Of a stretch of 64,000 bases of DNA, positions 47,875 to 60,697 are shown in pieces (position 1 is the first letter of the stretch; the number at the start of each line of letters is the position of its first letter). The DNA is taken from contig JANUWF010001614.1 of assembly GCA_026120185.1 (NCBI GenBank), positions 2,157,501 through 2,221,500 of the forward strand. The letters are read 5' to 3'. The position numbers and the translations under genes were made by a program. The DNA is from Voacanga thouarsii (lineage: Eukaryota > Streptophyta > Magnoliopsida > Gentianales > Apocynaceae). The notes under the pieces were generated by a model. The model made no database searches, was not told the DNA's origin, and saw only the letters and a program-made list of their open reading frames with translations.

Positions 47875-49653
47875 TCAAAAGTCATGATTTCTCAGATGTT
47901 CCCACTTTGCTGGACCTTCGGGATGAATGCCAACAAAGTATTTCATGAAGCGTGCATCTGCACAAGCAAGAAGCGTACTTATTGATACCATGGGCTTCGC
48001 TAGACCTTTTTCCCTCATCCACAAATACATTGAGATTCGCCTTTGGATTTTTTCCATATCATAGCATAGGTATGAAGGGAATGTTACAATGGATTCTATT
48101 GGATACCCTGAACTTTTCAGAAAAGAAATTTTTTTCTCAAGCACCTTTTTTGACTGATTTAGCACTGTAGGAGCCTGTTTAATCATATCTGACACAACAT
48201 TGCAGTCCAAACCAGCTTGAACCAAGCAATCAAACCTTTCCTGCAACTGATCTCCCCTGCCCCTGAATTGCTTTAATGCTTTTGCCATCTCATCTGAGTT
48301 CTCAATATAACCCAACTTTAGCAGAAATGTAGTTTTCTCAAAATATTTGCCAGGACTTTGGGAACCAATTTGCACAGTACCATTAATAGCTGATTTAGAA
48401 GCCAAAAGGAACAAGTTTACAGGGTTTTCCTTGATAACTTCACATAACCTTTGTCTATCACCATTAAAGTTTCTCAAAACAGTCTTTGGCCCTTTCAGAG
48501 AGTGTATACCCAAAAGCTGCAAGTGGTTAGATATAATTATTGCAATATATTCCCCTTCGATTCCTATTTCAAAAAGGAAGTAGAGTGCACTACAAAGGTT
48601 CTTAGCTGCCTTTGGTGATAGAATCTCAGGACTTTTCCTAAACAAAGAAAATATCTTTTTCATATTAAGACCCAATTTGAGTAGTCGACCAATCAATGCA
48701 TAGATTTGCTTCCCCGAACCTTCAAATAGTAATTCTGGATTTCTCCTGATCAAATTTGCCATCTCTACCCCAACATACCCAACTTCATTAAGGAATTTCA
48801 AAGTATCATGCATCCTAGTCCAATTGTAGGTGCTTTTAGTCAATAGATATCCTCCAATCCAGTCAGTTTCAAACCCCACTGCCTTTAGCTTATCAAGAAC
48901 GCCAACTAGGTCCCTGTTCATGCCACCAACTAAAACTGAAGGGCAGCAAGTCACCAACTTTATAACCGTTCGTCTACTTATACCTAAGTCTTCATAAGCC
49001 TTCAATTTCATGGACAAAAATCCATACTGATATCTAAACACTGTGGTCGCTTCCTTGTATATCTTCCCAATTTGAGTTCGTGGAATACCATAATCACAAA
49101 GCACATGAAAGTTATCAAGTAATAACTGATCATCATTCAAAAATATCAAATCCCGTGGAAGCAGAGGTGTGAATTCAGACGGACTCAAACCCAAGCTCTC
49201 TAAAAATGGTTCAAATTCATTAATAGGATAAAATCTGAATAACTTTGACAATGCCTTTGAAACATCTTCTTCTCTACCAATGTCAAGCACGGAGACCAAA
49301 TTCTGAACAAAATGGGGTGAATTCTTACTTATGTGCTCTGCATCTGTATAAGTGAAACCTCTAGTAGAATGCAAGTAATCAAAAAGTGCAGCCTGTGCAT
49401 CATTTCTTGCAATTCGTGAGATTCGATTAACAGAAAAGGAAATGGATGGGTGAAAGTCAGCAATTGCAGCACCTCTAATATTCTGATTCCGAAGGTGCTC
49501 AGAGTTACAGAAGCATTGAATTCTCAAAGACATTACATATGGGGGACTGTGCAAAGTTGAAGGCTTTTCACAACCAATTGGCCAATTAAACAAAATCTTG
49601 GGTCGGGAAATCATTTTATGAGCCACTCTTTTGCTTATCGTGCTAATTGACAT
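47875..49653 (-). CDS. Mitochondrial mTERF protein (MTEF18/SHOT1-like)
   Basis: Uninterrupted single-exon frame of 592 codons. mTERF proteins bind organellar nucleic acid and adjust its transcription or RNA handling. The first 60 residues are basic and Ser-rich with few acids (MSISTISKRVAHKMISRPKI), as in mitochondrial targeting peptides. Residues about 90-560 contain repeated mTERF helical units, with motifs such as LGLSPSEFTPLL, LGISRRTVIKLVTCCPSVLV, VGYVGVEMANLIRRNPELLF, LGLNMKKIFSLFRKSPEIL and AGLDCNVVSDMIKQAPTVL. The C-terminus (RRISMYLWMREKG ... FMKYFVGIHPEGPAKWEHLR) matches the plant MTEF18-like subgroup; the Arabidopsis member SHOT1 affects heat tolerance. The length is normal for the group. 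The first ATG is used; a second lies 13 codons on. It is the only complete host gene in the window. Confidence 0.9.
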   Translation of the reverse strand: MSISTISKRVAHKMISRPKILFNWPIGCEKPSTLHSPPYVMSLRIQCFCNSEHLRNQNIRGAAIADFHPSISFSVNRISRIARNDAQAALFDYLHSTRGFTYTDAEHISKNSPHFVQNLVSVLDIGREEDVSKALSKLFRFYPINEFEPFLESLGLSPSEFTPLLPRDLIFLNDDQLLLDNFHVLCDYGIPRTQIGKIYKEATTVFRYQYGFLSMKLKAYEDLGISRRTVIKLVTCCPSVLVGGMNRDLVGVLDKLKAVGFETDWIGGYLLTKSTYNWTRMHDTLKFLNEVGYVGVEMANLIRRNPELLFEGSGKQIYALIGRLLKLGLNMKKIFSLFRKSPEILSPKAAKNLCSALYFLFEIGIEGEYIAIIISNHLQLLGIHSLKGPKTVLRNFNGDRQRLCEVIKENPVNLFLLASKSAINGTVQIGSQSPGKYFEKTTFLLKLGYIENSDEMAKALKQFRGRGDQLQERFDCLVQAGLDCNVVSDMIKQAPTVLNQSKKVLEKKISFLKSSGYPIESIVTFPSYLCYDMEKIQRRISMYLWMREKGLAKPMVSISTLLACADARFMKYFVGIHPEGPAKWEHLRNHDF

Positions 49654-50064
49654 CGAAACTGAGGAGCTATATGTATGGTGGACAACGGAAGAAATCAGCA
49701 GTAAAGTAATAAATCACCTATCCAATGTCCATGATCATTGGCATCCAGAAAGGGAAGGCCAGTGGCCAATGAGGGAATGGCAGCTTCAGCGTCTCACAGA
49801 CATCATAACGGCAGTGACTATGTGTGAGCCGAGCAGGGACGTGGTGGTGAAAAGATGACAGAGGAAAAGGGAAGGAAGCTGGGGATTAGAGACAGCAAAG
49901 CGGTGAAGGCTGGGATTGGATGTGAAGCAGGGCCAAGAGACGACGGTACGAGGAGGAGTTAGCAGAGACGTTTATCAGTGATAGGAGAGAAAAGACACAG
50001 TCGGCCCCCAATCGAGCGGTTGAAATCTTGCTCAGACATTCTCCTTTGTGGGATATGGCAGCAA
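49654..50064 (-). promoter_or_regulatory. Upstream region of the mTERF gene
   Basis: A more GC-rich stretch immediately upstream of the mTERF start, ending where the AT-rich repeats begin. It is the likely leader and core promoter. No TATA box could be singled out. Confidence 0.4.
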
Positions 50065-50206
50065 AGGCTTAACAAAATGACTATATTGTCCTTCCAGTAA
50101 TAATACTTGACATATTTGTAAAAGACGCAAATCAAAGGTTTATCAAAATGACTATATTGTCCTTCTAGCAATAATAATTAATATATTTGTAAAAGACGCA
50201 AATCTT
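50065..50206. repeat. Tandem duplication, 71-bp period
   Basis: Two copies of AAAATGACTATATTGTCCTTC...ATATTTGTAAAAGACGCAAATC, about 90 percent alike, upstream of the mTERF gene. Confidence 0.85.
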
Positions 50207-50636
50207 TATAAATTATATTTTAATAATCTTTTAATATCTTAAAATTTGAAAACCTAGTGTTTACTTCTTTCAACTTTAGACCAAAAAAGTGAAGTAATTA
50301 ATTTATTTTAAAATTATTTATATTAATCTCTTTTTATATTTTTTATATAACATAAACACTATGCTCTATTTAAATTTTAATTTTATTAATATAAATTGTT
50401 ATAAATTATTTTTCTTAAGTATTAAATAGATATATTATATATTTTTTAATTTTTTAATTATGAATCTACATTTTTATTTAAATACTTATTTTAAAAATAA
50501 AATATAAAAATATTATACTATTACATGAGTTGTCTAATATTTTGTTAAGATAATATGTTAAAATAAAAATAGTTAAAAATATTTAAAAATTCATATTTTG
50601 TTTTTTATTTTTATATATAATTCATATTTTGTTTTT

Positions 50637-50678
<42 letters not shown>

Positions 50679-52544
50679 GTACAAGTTCTTTCTACTATTT
50701 TCTATTTCATAAATAATAGTTTGTTTTTATTGTTTACTTGTAAATAAATTTTAAGAAAAAACTCATATTATGGTTAAAAAAACTTTTAAACTATATTTTT
50801 AATAATATGTACACATATATATAATTCATCTGCAAAAATATTGAACCATGCAAATGTCACCAACAAAATAATATTAAAATATAAAACTATGAATGATTAT
50901 ATTATATTCTCATTTTTATAAAATAAATATATTTTTATAAAATAAATATATTCTCATTTTTTATTACATGAATCTATAGATGATTTACTTTTTTATATAC
51001 TTTTTTATATATTATATGTGGAAAATATTGTTAAATAATTTTTTAAAGGGAAAAAGAATAATTTTTCTACTAAAAAGTAATAATAAGCAAAGTTGGTGTA
51101 AAATTTTAAAGAAGAGGAAATGTTTCTATTATATATAAAAAAAAAAGAATCAAGGAATATAATGCAAATAATTTTAGAATTAATTAGTGATTTTATCCTT
51201 TAGTCTAAGATTGAGGGAAGTAAAAAGTAGATATTGAAATCTTGAAGTACTAAAAGATAGGAATGTTATATAATACGTGCAGCCTCTTGATTTTTAAAAA
51301 CAAAATCCAAGATTTGATCACCCAACTCTTTACCAACATCACACACAAAAGAAATTAGATGCAAAATACAATTATCCTACTTGAAATTTAGTAAATCTAA
51401 CCTACTTCAAAAACACTTCAATATTATAATCTAATATGAGATTAGAACAATAAGGATGGGAATTTGAATGCACCCAAACTTAACGTATCAAGAACATTAG
51501 AAAAATCTAGCACCTATGATTAGAGAAGAAGTTTTAGATTGTCCCTTTGAAGTTTAGAGACATTATCCAAGGTGGAACTAAATTCTTTTAATTGGCCTTG
51601 ATGAAATGGGGCTCACCCTTACATACTCTCTCTTGAAAGAATTTGGTTTCCTACCAAAATATCCAAGTTTCAAAATTGTCTTTACAAAAGATGTAAGGGG
51701 GTATTTATAGCCCCAACTCATCATCCTAACTACTTAGTAAGCTAATCATAGGATTAAGTGGCCTTAATTCAAACTTTGAAGCCCTATTACATGCTTTTAA
51801 ATAAGTAAACATATAAGAAAAGTCATGGGAATTAAAATAGGAACAAATAATGCAAAACAAATTGAAAATAGAAAAATAAGTTATTTACCCGAAGTTAGTC
51901 AGCGCCAGCTTGCCTATGGCAACCAGCACCGCGGTTGCATGCTACCAAAAATTGGCTAGCATGCTAAGAAGAGCTGGTGCTAGTTGCTTAGGCGTAGCCG
52001 GCACTAGCTTGGTCCTGTTCTTCAAGCAACTAGTTCATTTTCTTGGCCTTAGCATTCTCTTGAATTGCTTTGGTCTTTTATACAAGTTGATGGGTAAATT
52101 TAGCTTTCTTGGACCCTATCTTTGGCATACATTTCTTCACAAGTTTCTTGACTCTTGGTCTGTTAGGCTGGTGGCTTTGAAAACCTTCTTAAAGCTTCTT
52201 GAAAATAAGTCTCACCTAAGGAGTAATGAATTGTGGCTTAGAGCTCTCTCTCCCTTCTTTGGTTTGGCCTTCGTACCTTAAATGATTCTTATCATTATAC
52301 TACAAGATATTAGAAGATAGTCTTCTTTTTTATTTTTTTATACAATTAAATGCGAAGAGATGAGTGAATTATCTCCACACATTATTTGGGTAATTTTTTA
52401 TATTTTTTTAATCTTAGCTTTATTAATCTGTTGGTCAAGTGTTAATATAATTTTTTAAAAACAAAACTTGTAATAGACATGTCAGATTTAATCAACAAAA
52501 TACTCTACAATTGAGATTTATTTGGATAATTTAGGGTGTACTTA
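50207..52544. other. AT-rich spacer with LTR-like debris
   Basis: Very AT-rich to about 51400, with a TA microsatellite at 50642-50673. From 51590 to 52280 a GC-richer part (AGGGGGTATTTATAGCCCC near 51697; GTCAGCGCCAGCTTGCC near 51899) looks like a fragment of an LTR. No gene is supported; the frame at 51910-52281 has no family features. Confidence 0.4.
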
Positions 52545-52961
52545 GTATATCTGTCAAAATGGGCTAGGCCCGGCCCACATGCAATATGGGTTAGGGTGGA
52601 TTATAATTCTTTAGGCCCATATTTCATCCGGGCCTATTTGGCCCGGCCCACAAGGCCCGTGGATTAAGTGGGGCTGGGCCAGGCTTGCCACTTAATTTTT
52701 TTAAAATCTCAAAATAAAAAACTTAAACAAAATTAAAAAAAAAGAAAAAAAACCAATAATTTAACCCTTTTCACTTTTGCCTTTTTCACTTTTGTCTTTT
52801 TCCACCCACTATACCCAATTTCTCGTGATTCTTTAGCCCTTTTCCACTTTCACTCCAACCATCACCGATTCACCATCTTCATCTTCTTCTTCGTGTCTGA
52901 TAAATTTCTTGCTCGTCTAATTCGCATCGGTGAAGACATGAGCAGTAGAAAGGGTACCTGA
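52545..52961 (+). mobile_element. Possible hAT element left end
   Basis: CTGTCAAAATGGGCTAGGCCCGGCCC followed by repeated GGCCCGGCCCA/GGGCC words is the style of plant hAT termini. It lies 9.4 kb upstream of a hAT transposase in the same direction. The copia element at 52962-59660 inserted just to its right. No right terminus is in the window. Confidence 0.35.
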
Positions 52962-53976
52962 TGTTGAAAATGGCAACTTCTTTGAGAGTTAATATTTTTT
53001 AACTCATGATTAGTTAGCCTAAAACAATTAATGGGAATTGTTCTTGACATATTAGAGATTGTTTTTATTGTGGTAGAAGCCATTTTCATGGTGGGAATCC
53101 ATAATTAAATGTTGTTAAAGTTGGGTGTTTAACCATTTGGGAACTCATGTTAGACATGAGTCCCACATGGGAAAAATAGAGGAGTGTGGAAGCCTTTACA
53201 TACTAAAAGGCTTTTCTATAGACTTAATAGAAAAGCCCAAGGTATGGAGGATGCCACAAGCGCGCCGCCGCGGCCGGCCCGGCTCGGGCTTGGCCCATAT
53301 TTTCACGATCCTCTATTTTTATTTGGCCCAATTAACTCTAACTTGGAAAAGAATAGGAAACAAAAAATCTGATAAGGAATTAGAGTTTTCCTAATCCGAA
53401 TTGGGTTTTAATTTTTCCTAAGGCGAAATTAAAAGAGGGAACAGAGCCGCCATTAGGGTAAATCCTTTTTCGTGCTTTTTGCTTCCTGCGAGAAAATTCG
53501 CCTCTTCGATTCTCTCCACGATCCATAATTTTTGGCTTATCGGGACCGGTGAACTGAGGGGATTTTCGAGGTGATCACAGTTGGTGTGCATCAACAGTGA
53601 TCTGAGACCGTCTTATCCTGTAAGAAGAGTCGTTGTACCCATCGCACCAGAGTGGGGCGAATAACTTCTTGAAGACAAACCAGTATTGGACTGGTGATTT
53701 GGTCAGCAGTACAGTACGTTGCGGCGCAGCTTGTCCAAAAGAGTACCGTCGCCTGGTACGTTCTGGTAGGACCGCGAGCACTTCTCTCAGGTACACTACT
53801 GACTTATTTATTAAGTTTGAATTCTATCTAGTTACATTACGTTTGGACTGTGTGGCCTTGCCGGCATTGTTGATATTTGATAATTGCAATTGTTAGAGCC
53901 CTGGTCGGGTATAGGCGGTGCTTGTTCAATTCAATTGAGTTGCCTGTCTGTGCTCGTAGGTACCCTGTTTCTAACA
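52962..53976 (+). repeat. 5' LTR of the young copia element
   Basis: 1015 bp, TGTTGAAAATGG...CTGTTTCTAACA. Contains a very GC-rich island (GCGCGCCGCCGCGGCCGGCC, about 53260). Confidence 0.92.
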
Positions 53977-54016
53977 GTCTTCAAGAAGTTATACTGCAAT
54001 TATCTATGTGTGTGCA

Positions 54017-57000
54017 ATGGCCAATTCATCAGGTACTGCATCTGCTGCGTATAAGCCTTTAGTTGACTTAAATGGTCTGCCGGACTTGTTTGGTCCAGGG
54101 CAGAATTTCAAGCGTTAGCAACAACGCATGAAAATTTGGTTGACCATGAGGGGCTTATTATCAACAGTGCAGGTAGATATGCCTATACCAACTGAAAGAC
54201 ATTCTAGAGTAGCTGCGATTGCTACGTGGGATGAATGGAACAATGTAGGCAGAGGGGCAATACTGTCAGTATTGACAAATGCTCTCTTTGATATCTACTG
54301 TTCTGAGTTATACACAACAAAGATGCTATGTGATGAACTGGATAGGAAATATAATACCGAGTATCAAGGTCTGGAAAGGTATTATGTCTCCAAATTCCTG
54401 AAGTTTCAGATGGTTGAGGGTAAGTCTGTGACTGAACAGACTCAAGAGTTGTAATTGATTATTCATTCTCTTCATGAATCGGATATGGAACTTCTTGAGA
54501 AGTTTCAAGTGATGTTAGTGATAGAGAAATTTCCTAAGTCTTGGGAGGACTTTAGTATGTCCCTCAAACACAAGACGGAGAAGATTTCTCTAAACGATTT
54601 GATGAAATCAATATCCATTGAGGAGCAACATAGAAAGAATAGTCATATTGTACCTGTGGAGTCTAATATCCATGTGGTGACTACTGGGAAGAAGAGCAAT
54701 AATCAGAGGAATGTGGGGGTTAATTCAAACTCTAAAACCATAAACAAGACAAAAGGCAAGGCCAAGAAGAAATCGAAAGCGAACAAACCTTGCTGGAATT
54801 GTGGTCAAGTTGGACATTAGGCTAAGGACTGTCCGTCTAAAAAGCCCAAAGTCAAACAAGGATCAAATTCTGAAGTACAAGTCAATGTGGTGGTAGAGGA
54901 TACTAGTCAAGCGAAAGCTGATTTGAGTACTCACCTTGCTGAGGTTTGTACCATTGAGGCTGGGACTGGCATCACTACTTCCAATGATGATGAAAGGTAT
55001 GTTTTTGTTAACCCAGAAGTCTTTTCTATTTATGAGCCACTTGAATGGCTGGTTGATACTGGAGCAAATGTGCACGTTTGTGCTGATAAATTGCTTTTTG
55101 TGTCTTACCAGCCTATTAAAGGAAAAACTGTGAAGATGGGGAACTCAACTGCAGCCAATGTATTGGGGATTGGACGCGTGGACTTGAAGTTTCCTTCAGG
55201 GCGTATTCTTTCTCTTCATAGGGTGCAACATGTTCCAACAGTTCGTAGGAATATTCTTAGTGTTTCATATGTAGTTAGAGAGGGTTATGAATTGACTTTC
55301 AAATGTAATAAAGTAGTGATTATGCACTACAATTCTTTTGTTGGCAAAGGTTACTTGTCAGATGGTTTATTTAAATTAAGAGTTGAACCATGTACTTCTG
55401 ATTTGAATAAAGCTTCTTCTGTTGAGAATTCTATTTATCCCATGGTGCACATGATTGAATCCACTAATACTTGGCATAGCAGACTCGGACATTTAAATTT
55501 AGATTCTGTTAAAAGAATGATGAATTTAGACTTGATCCCTAAACATTCAATTGATAAGAAGAATAAATGTCAAGTGTGTGTGGAAGCTAAAATAACCAGG
55601 AAACCCTATCATTCAATTGAAAGGGATTCAGGAATACTTGATTTAGTTCACATAGACATTTGTGAATTCAATGGCTTGTTGACTAGGGATCATAAGAAAT
55701 ACTTCATTACTTTTATTGATGATTGCAGTAAATATTGCTATGTTTCTTTACTTAAACATAAAGATGAATCACTTGAAAAGTTTCTCATATTTAAAAATGA
55801 AACTGAAACTCAAACTGGCAAGAAACTTAAAAGGTTAAGATCTGATAGAGGTGGAGAGTATGGGTTTAATCCATTTGTTGAATATTGCCAAAGCAATGGC
55901 ATAATTCATGAGCAGACACCCCCTTATTCTCCCCAGTCTAATGGGATTGCTGAACGAAAAAATAGAACGTTTAAAGATATGATCAACAGTTTACTTTTGA
56001 ATTCTGGATTGCCTAAGTATATCTGGGATGTGGCTTTGAATACAGCTTGCTATATTCTGAATAGAGTCCCTCATAAATATAAAGAGGTAACTCCATTTGA
56101 AATCTGGAAAGGTAGGAAACCTAATTTAAAATACTTCCGTGTGTGGGGTTGTCTTGCAAAAGTTCTAATCCCTGAACATAAAAGGAAGAAGTTAGGACCA
56201 AAGACTGTTGATGCCATCTTTATTGGTTATGTGGAAACAAGCTATGCCATGAGGTTTTTGGTAATTAAGTCCGAAATACCTGGTATAGATTGTAACACTA
56301 TAATTTAATACCGTGATGCTACATTCTTTGAGGATGTGTTTCCCATGAAAATTGGTTTGCCTCAAGATGTTTCTACTTTAGATTCAGCCTTAACATTTAA
56401 TTCCATTCCTGATCATGTGGAAAGGATGAGAGATATGGGGGCAGGTCTAAATAGTTCTAATACTCAAACTGAGGAATTGGAAGAACCTAGAAGGAGTAAG
56501 AGAGTTAAGGTAGTCAAGGACTTTGGAAGTGATTTTGTTACTTACAATGTTGAGGACGAACCTTTAACTTTTCAAGCAGATATGGCTTCCTCAGAAGCAG
56601 GGCATTGGAAAGGAGCTGTCAAAAGTGAGATGGATTTCATTGTCTCCAATGGGATATGGGAATTGGTAGATCTCCCTCCTGGGTGCAGCACAATTGGATG
56701 TAAATGGATATTTAAGAAGAAACTTAAACCAGATGGGACCATAGATAAGTATAAAGCCAGATTAGTTGCCAAAGGGTTTAGACAGAAAAAGGGAATAGAC
56801 TATTTTGATACATACTCTCCTGTTGCTCGCTTGACTACAATCCGAGTGCTAGTTGCATTGGCTTCTATATATGGTCTCACCATCTACCAAATGGATATGA
56901 AGACAGCTTTTCTTCATGGTGATCTTGAAGAAGAGATATATATGGATCAGCCTGAGGGATTTGTAGCCAAAGAAAATGAACGAAAAGTTTGTAAACTTGT

Positions 57001-58106
57001 TAAATCCCTATATGGTCTAAAACAAGCACCCAAACAATGGCATGAAAAATTTGATAAAACGATTTTATCATTTAGCTTCAACATAAATGAGAATGATAAG
57101 TGTGTTTACTGTAAGGTTAAATGTAATGCTTGTATTGTTCTATGCCTGTATGTGGATGACATTTTGCTATTTGGGTCTAATATTGAGATAATTAATGAGA
57201 TTAAATCATTTTTGAAAAGTAAGTTTGAAATGAAGGATATGGGAGTAGTAAATGTGATTCTTGGCCTAAAGTTGATTCGCTCAACTGAGGGGATAACCAT
57301 TTCTCAAACTCACTATGTTGAGAGTGTTTTTGAGAAATATGGGTATCAAAATTGTAGAATTGCTAAAACTCCAAGTGATCCTTCTGTAGCTTTGTTCAAG
57401 AATGAAAGTGGAGTTCCTGTGTCTCAATTAAGATATTCTCAAATTATTGGTAGCTTGCAATATCTTGCAAATGGCTCAAGACCAGATATTTCATTTTCTG
57501 TATCTAAGCTGGCAAGATATACAAGTTGTCCAAATCAGACTCATTGGGAGGCCTTGGATAGAGTACTACGGTACTTGAAGGGAACAGTTTCCCTTGGGCT
57601 GTATTATGGGAAATTCCCTGCTGTACTTGAAGGGTATAGTGATGCAAGCTGGATAGCCAAGAACTCTGGTAGCAATGGTTGCACTGGATATGTGTTTACA
57701 TTAGGTGGCGGAGCAATCACCTGGAAGTCTTGTAAACAAACTTTGATAACTCGGTTAACTTTTGAGGCTGAGTTATGTGCCTTGGATACTATTGGAATGG
57801 AAGCTGAATGGCTGTATGGACTATTGTCCTCTTTGCCAATGATCAGCAAGTCCGTTACTACTATATCTGTGCATTGTGACAGTTAAAACCACAATTGCAA
57901 AGATAAAGAGTACCAAGTATAATCAAAAGACTAAGAGACATATCCAAGTTAGACTTAAGTCTATAAGGGAGTTATTGTCTGAAAGGGTGGTGTCTGTTGA
58001 CTTTGTTAGATCCAAAAATAACATTGAAGACCCCATAACTAAGGGACTGGAAACATCATTATTCCTTAAATCCAGGTTGGGAATGGGACTGATAACTCAG
58101 AAATGA
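54017..58106 (+). pseudogene. Copia gag-pol, one frame with few lesions
   Basis: The frame from ATG 54017 stays the same to 57886 apart from stops at 54116, 54452, 54818 and 56306. A one-base insertion near 57883 then moves the end (57876-58106) to another frame. Domains: Gag; zinc knuckle CWNCGQVGH whose last segment is hit by the third stop; protease WLVDTGANVHVC; GAG-pre-integrase with CQVC; integrase with DICEFNG, RSDRGGEYG and ERKNRTF acidic residues; reverse transcriptase with YQMDMKTAFLHGDL and CLYVDDILL; RNase H with GYSDASW and ending at the DFVRSKNNIEDPITKGL motif. The catalytic motifs are intact, so decay is recent. It supplied mobility until lately or moved with help. Confidence 0.9.
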
Positions 58107-58640
58107 TTCACCTACAGTGGCAACCCAACTAACTAAGTGGAGATCCCACAAGGCAATTCAATGTGGTATAAATAAGCTGTTTGGGTGAATCTGACACCAA
58201 TTCTGATACCTTTGTATCTAGGTCCTTTCCCTGAAAGCCTGTGGTGCGTTTACTGCAATGAGTAAGAGTTTTGACTCTGAATGGGATCAAGTCTTTTAGA
58301 CAGGATGCTAGCAGTACATCCTTGGAGATTGCCAACTATGTGAGTGTTGTTGTGTGGCCGCAACTAAAGGGAATTGGGTTTTCTCTGAATATACTCATGA
58401 GACAGGATTAAGACACATGGCCATAACGTGTCAACCCTAAAAATTATCTCCATAACCGATAGTCTGTTGTTACCAATGGACGCTGTCACATTCAAGGTTC
58501 AGATTCAAGGCTTAAGTTCATCTGTTCCTGTGGGGGTATAAGTTGGATAACTTAGGTAGTGATTCAAACCGGAAGGTACCATTATGGAAAGCAGATTATG
58601 TAAATTCTGAATAGTCTTTAACTATGGATTTGTGGGGGAT

Positions 58641-59660
58641 TATTGAAAATGGCAACTTTGGGAGTTAATATTTTTTAACTCATGAATAGTTAGCCTAAAA
58701 AAATTAATGGGAATTGTTTTTGACATATTAGAGATTGTTTTGATTGTGGTAGAAGCCATTTTCATGGTGAAAATCCATAATTAAATGTTGTTAAAGTTGG
58801 GTGTTTAACCATTTGGGAACTCATGTTAGACATGAGTCCCACATGGGAAAAATAGAGGAGTGTGGAAGCCTTTACATACTAAAAGGCTTTTCTATAGACT
58901 TAATAGAACAGCCCAAGGTATGGAGGATGCCACACGCGCGCGCCACCCGGCCGGCCCGGCCCAGCTCGGGCTTGGCCCATGTTTTCACGATCCTCTATTT
59001 TTTTTTTTTGCCCAATTAACTCTAACTTGGAAAAGAATAGGAAACAAAAAATCTGATAAGGAATTAGGATTTTCCTAATCCGAATTGGGTTTTAATTTTT
59101 CCTAAGGTGAAATTAAAAGAGGGAACAGAGCCGCCATTAGGGTAAATCCTTTTTCGTGCTTTTTGCTTCCTGCGAGAAAATTCGCCTCTTCGATTCTCTC
59201 CACGATCCATAATTTTTGGCTTATCGGGACCGGTGAACTGAGGGGATTTTCGAGGTGATCACAGTTGGTGTGCGTCAACAGTGATCTGAGACCGTCTTAT
59301 CCTGTAAGAAGAGTCGCTGTACACATCACACCAGAGTAGGGCGAATAACTTCTTAAAGACAAACCAGTATTGGACTGATGATTCGGTCAGCAGTACAGTA
59401 CGTTGCGGCGCAGCTTGTCCAGAGGAGTACCGGCGCCTGGTACGTTCTGATAGGACCGCGAGCAAGTCTCTCAAGTACACTACTGACTTATTTATTAAGT
59501 TTGAATTCTATCTAGTTACATTACGTTTGGACTGTGTGGCCTTGCTGGCATTGTTGATATTTGATAATTGCAATTGTTAAAGCCCTGATCGGGTATAGGC
59601 GGTGCTTGTTCAATTCAATTGAGTTGCCTGTCTGTGCTCGTATGTATCCTATTTCTAACA
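58641..59660 (+). repeat. 3' LTR of the young copia element
   Basis: 1020 bp; its first bases read TATTGAAAATGG (TG changed to TA) and it ends ATTTCTAACA. Matches 52962-53976. Confidence 0.92.
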
Positions 59661-59709
59661 CCTGATAGCAAGAAAAAGAGTGAAGAGGTGTAGTACATGT
59701 TGATATATA

Positions 59710-59912
59710 TTTCTACAATTGATCTCGAATACCAATAATTGATATATATTTCTGTTGATTAAGTGTAGTATTTTTATGTTTCTACAATTGATTTCGAATG
59801 CCAATAATTGATATATATTTCTGTTGATTAAGTGTAGTAATTTTTTGTTTCTACAATTGATCTCGAATGCCAATAATTGATATATAAGTGTAGTATTCTA
59901 CAATTGATCTCC
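59710..59912. repeat. Tandem repeat, 69-bp period
   Basis: Nearly three copies of TTTCTACAATTGATCTCGAA...ATTGATATATATTTCTGTTG, starting at 59710, 59779 and 59848. Non-coding, downstream of the second RKD gene. Confidence 0.9.
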
Positions 59913-60540
59913 ATTTAACAGGCACGTGTCTCTAATATTCAATATCATTTACCTCCATCTCTATTAAATCTTGTTCAAATCTCTTGGCAGATAATGGTGA
60001 CAGTACCCCAAGATATTAGCAGCCATATAATGAAATATGCTTCACAAGCTTAACTTAATGATCCCTTACGCATATGTCACTGAATATAAAGCTATTATAT
60101 TATTTCTTACCTAAACAATTCTTTCTTCCCAATTTTCGTTGTTCCCAAACAATATTCAAACAATTTTCGCTTCCAATTATAATTTTTTGTGCATTGTTTC
60201 CCATTATTTTTAATTATAATCCTATGAATCGTATTTTAACATTAATGGATTTTTATATAGTCTAAGTAGTGTAGTATTTTTATATCAATTTATTTTCTGC
60301 TATTATTATAATTGATGGATAAGTAGTGGATTGTCAAATAAGAAAGAATTGAAAGCGTAAGAGACGTATATAATCTACATTATATATAGTCTATAAGGGA
60401 TTTGTTTCTCTAAATAGGAAGGATTAAAGATAAAGCATCCAATCTTGGTGAACACTTACATTCGGATGTCGATATACTACATTATTACTAACATTTTATA
60501 AAAAAAAAATTAGTCCACAACCAATGGAATAAAGCTGACA
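59913..60540. other. No gene recognised
   Basis: AT-rich sequence between the tandem repeat and the end of the second RKD gene. Nothing supported. Confidence 0.4.
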
Positions 60541-60697
60541 TTTAGGGTGCATGCTTGTATTTACTCTTTTTCAATAAAGCTGATAAATTTAGGATGAATG
60601 CTTATAAGCATTAATAAATATAAAGAATTTAGGATGACTGTTTGTAATTGCTTTTTTTCAATAGAGCCGTTGACAAATTTTGGATGAATGCTTGTAG
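60541..60697. repeat. Degenerate tandem repeat at the RKD 3' end
   Basis: About four degenerate copies of a 45-60-bp unit (ATTTAGGATGAATGCTTGTA...CTTTTTCAATA) directly after the stop codon of the second RKD gene. The unit derives from its C-terminal coding end, where the first RKD copy still reads through with CAA in place of TAA. Confidence 0.6.

Larger units (their letters stand above)
52962..59660 (+). mobile_element. Young Ty1-copia retrotransposon
   Basis: 5' LTR 52962-53976 and 3' LTR 58641-59660, almost identical by eye. A perfect 5-bp duplication CCTGA lies at 52957-52961 and 59661-59665. Internal region: leader, gag-pol 54017-58106, purine tract TGTGGGGGAT. The near-identical LTRs point to recent insertion. 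Full domain order, but four stops and a frameshift, so it is not autonomous as sequenced. Confidence 0.93.

Noticed and set aside
51910..52281. 123-codon plus-strand frame as a gene
   Set aside because: No recognisable domain, Leu/Phe-rich, in a region that looks like an LTR fragment.
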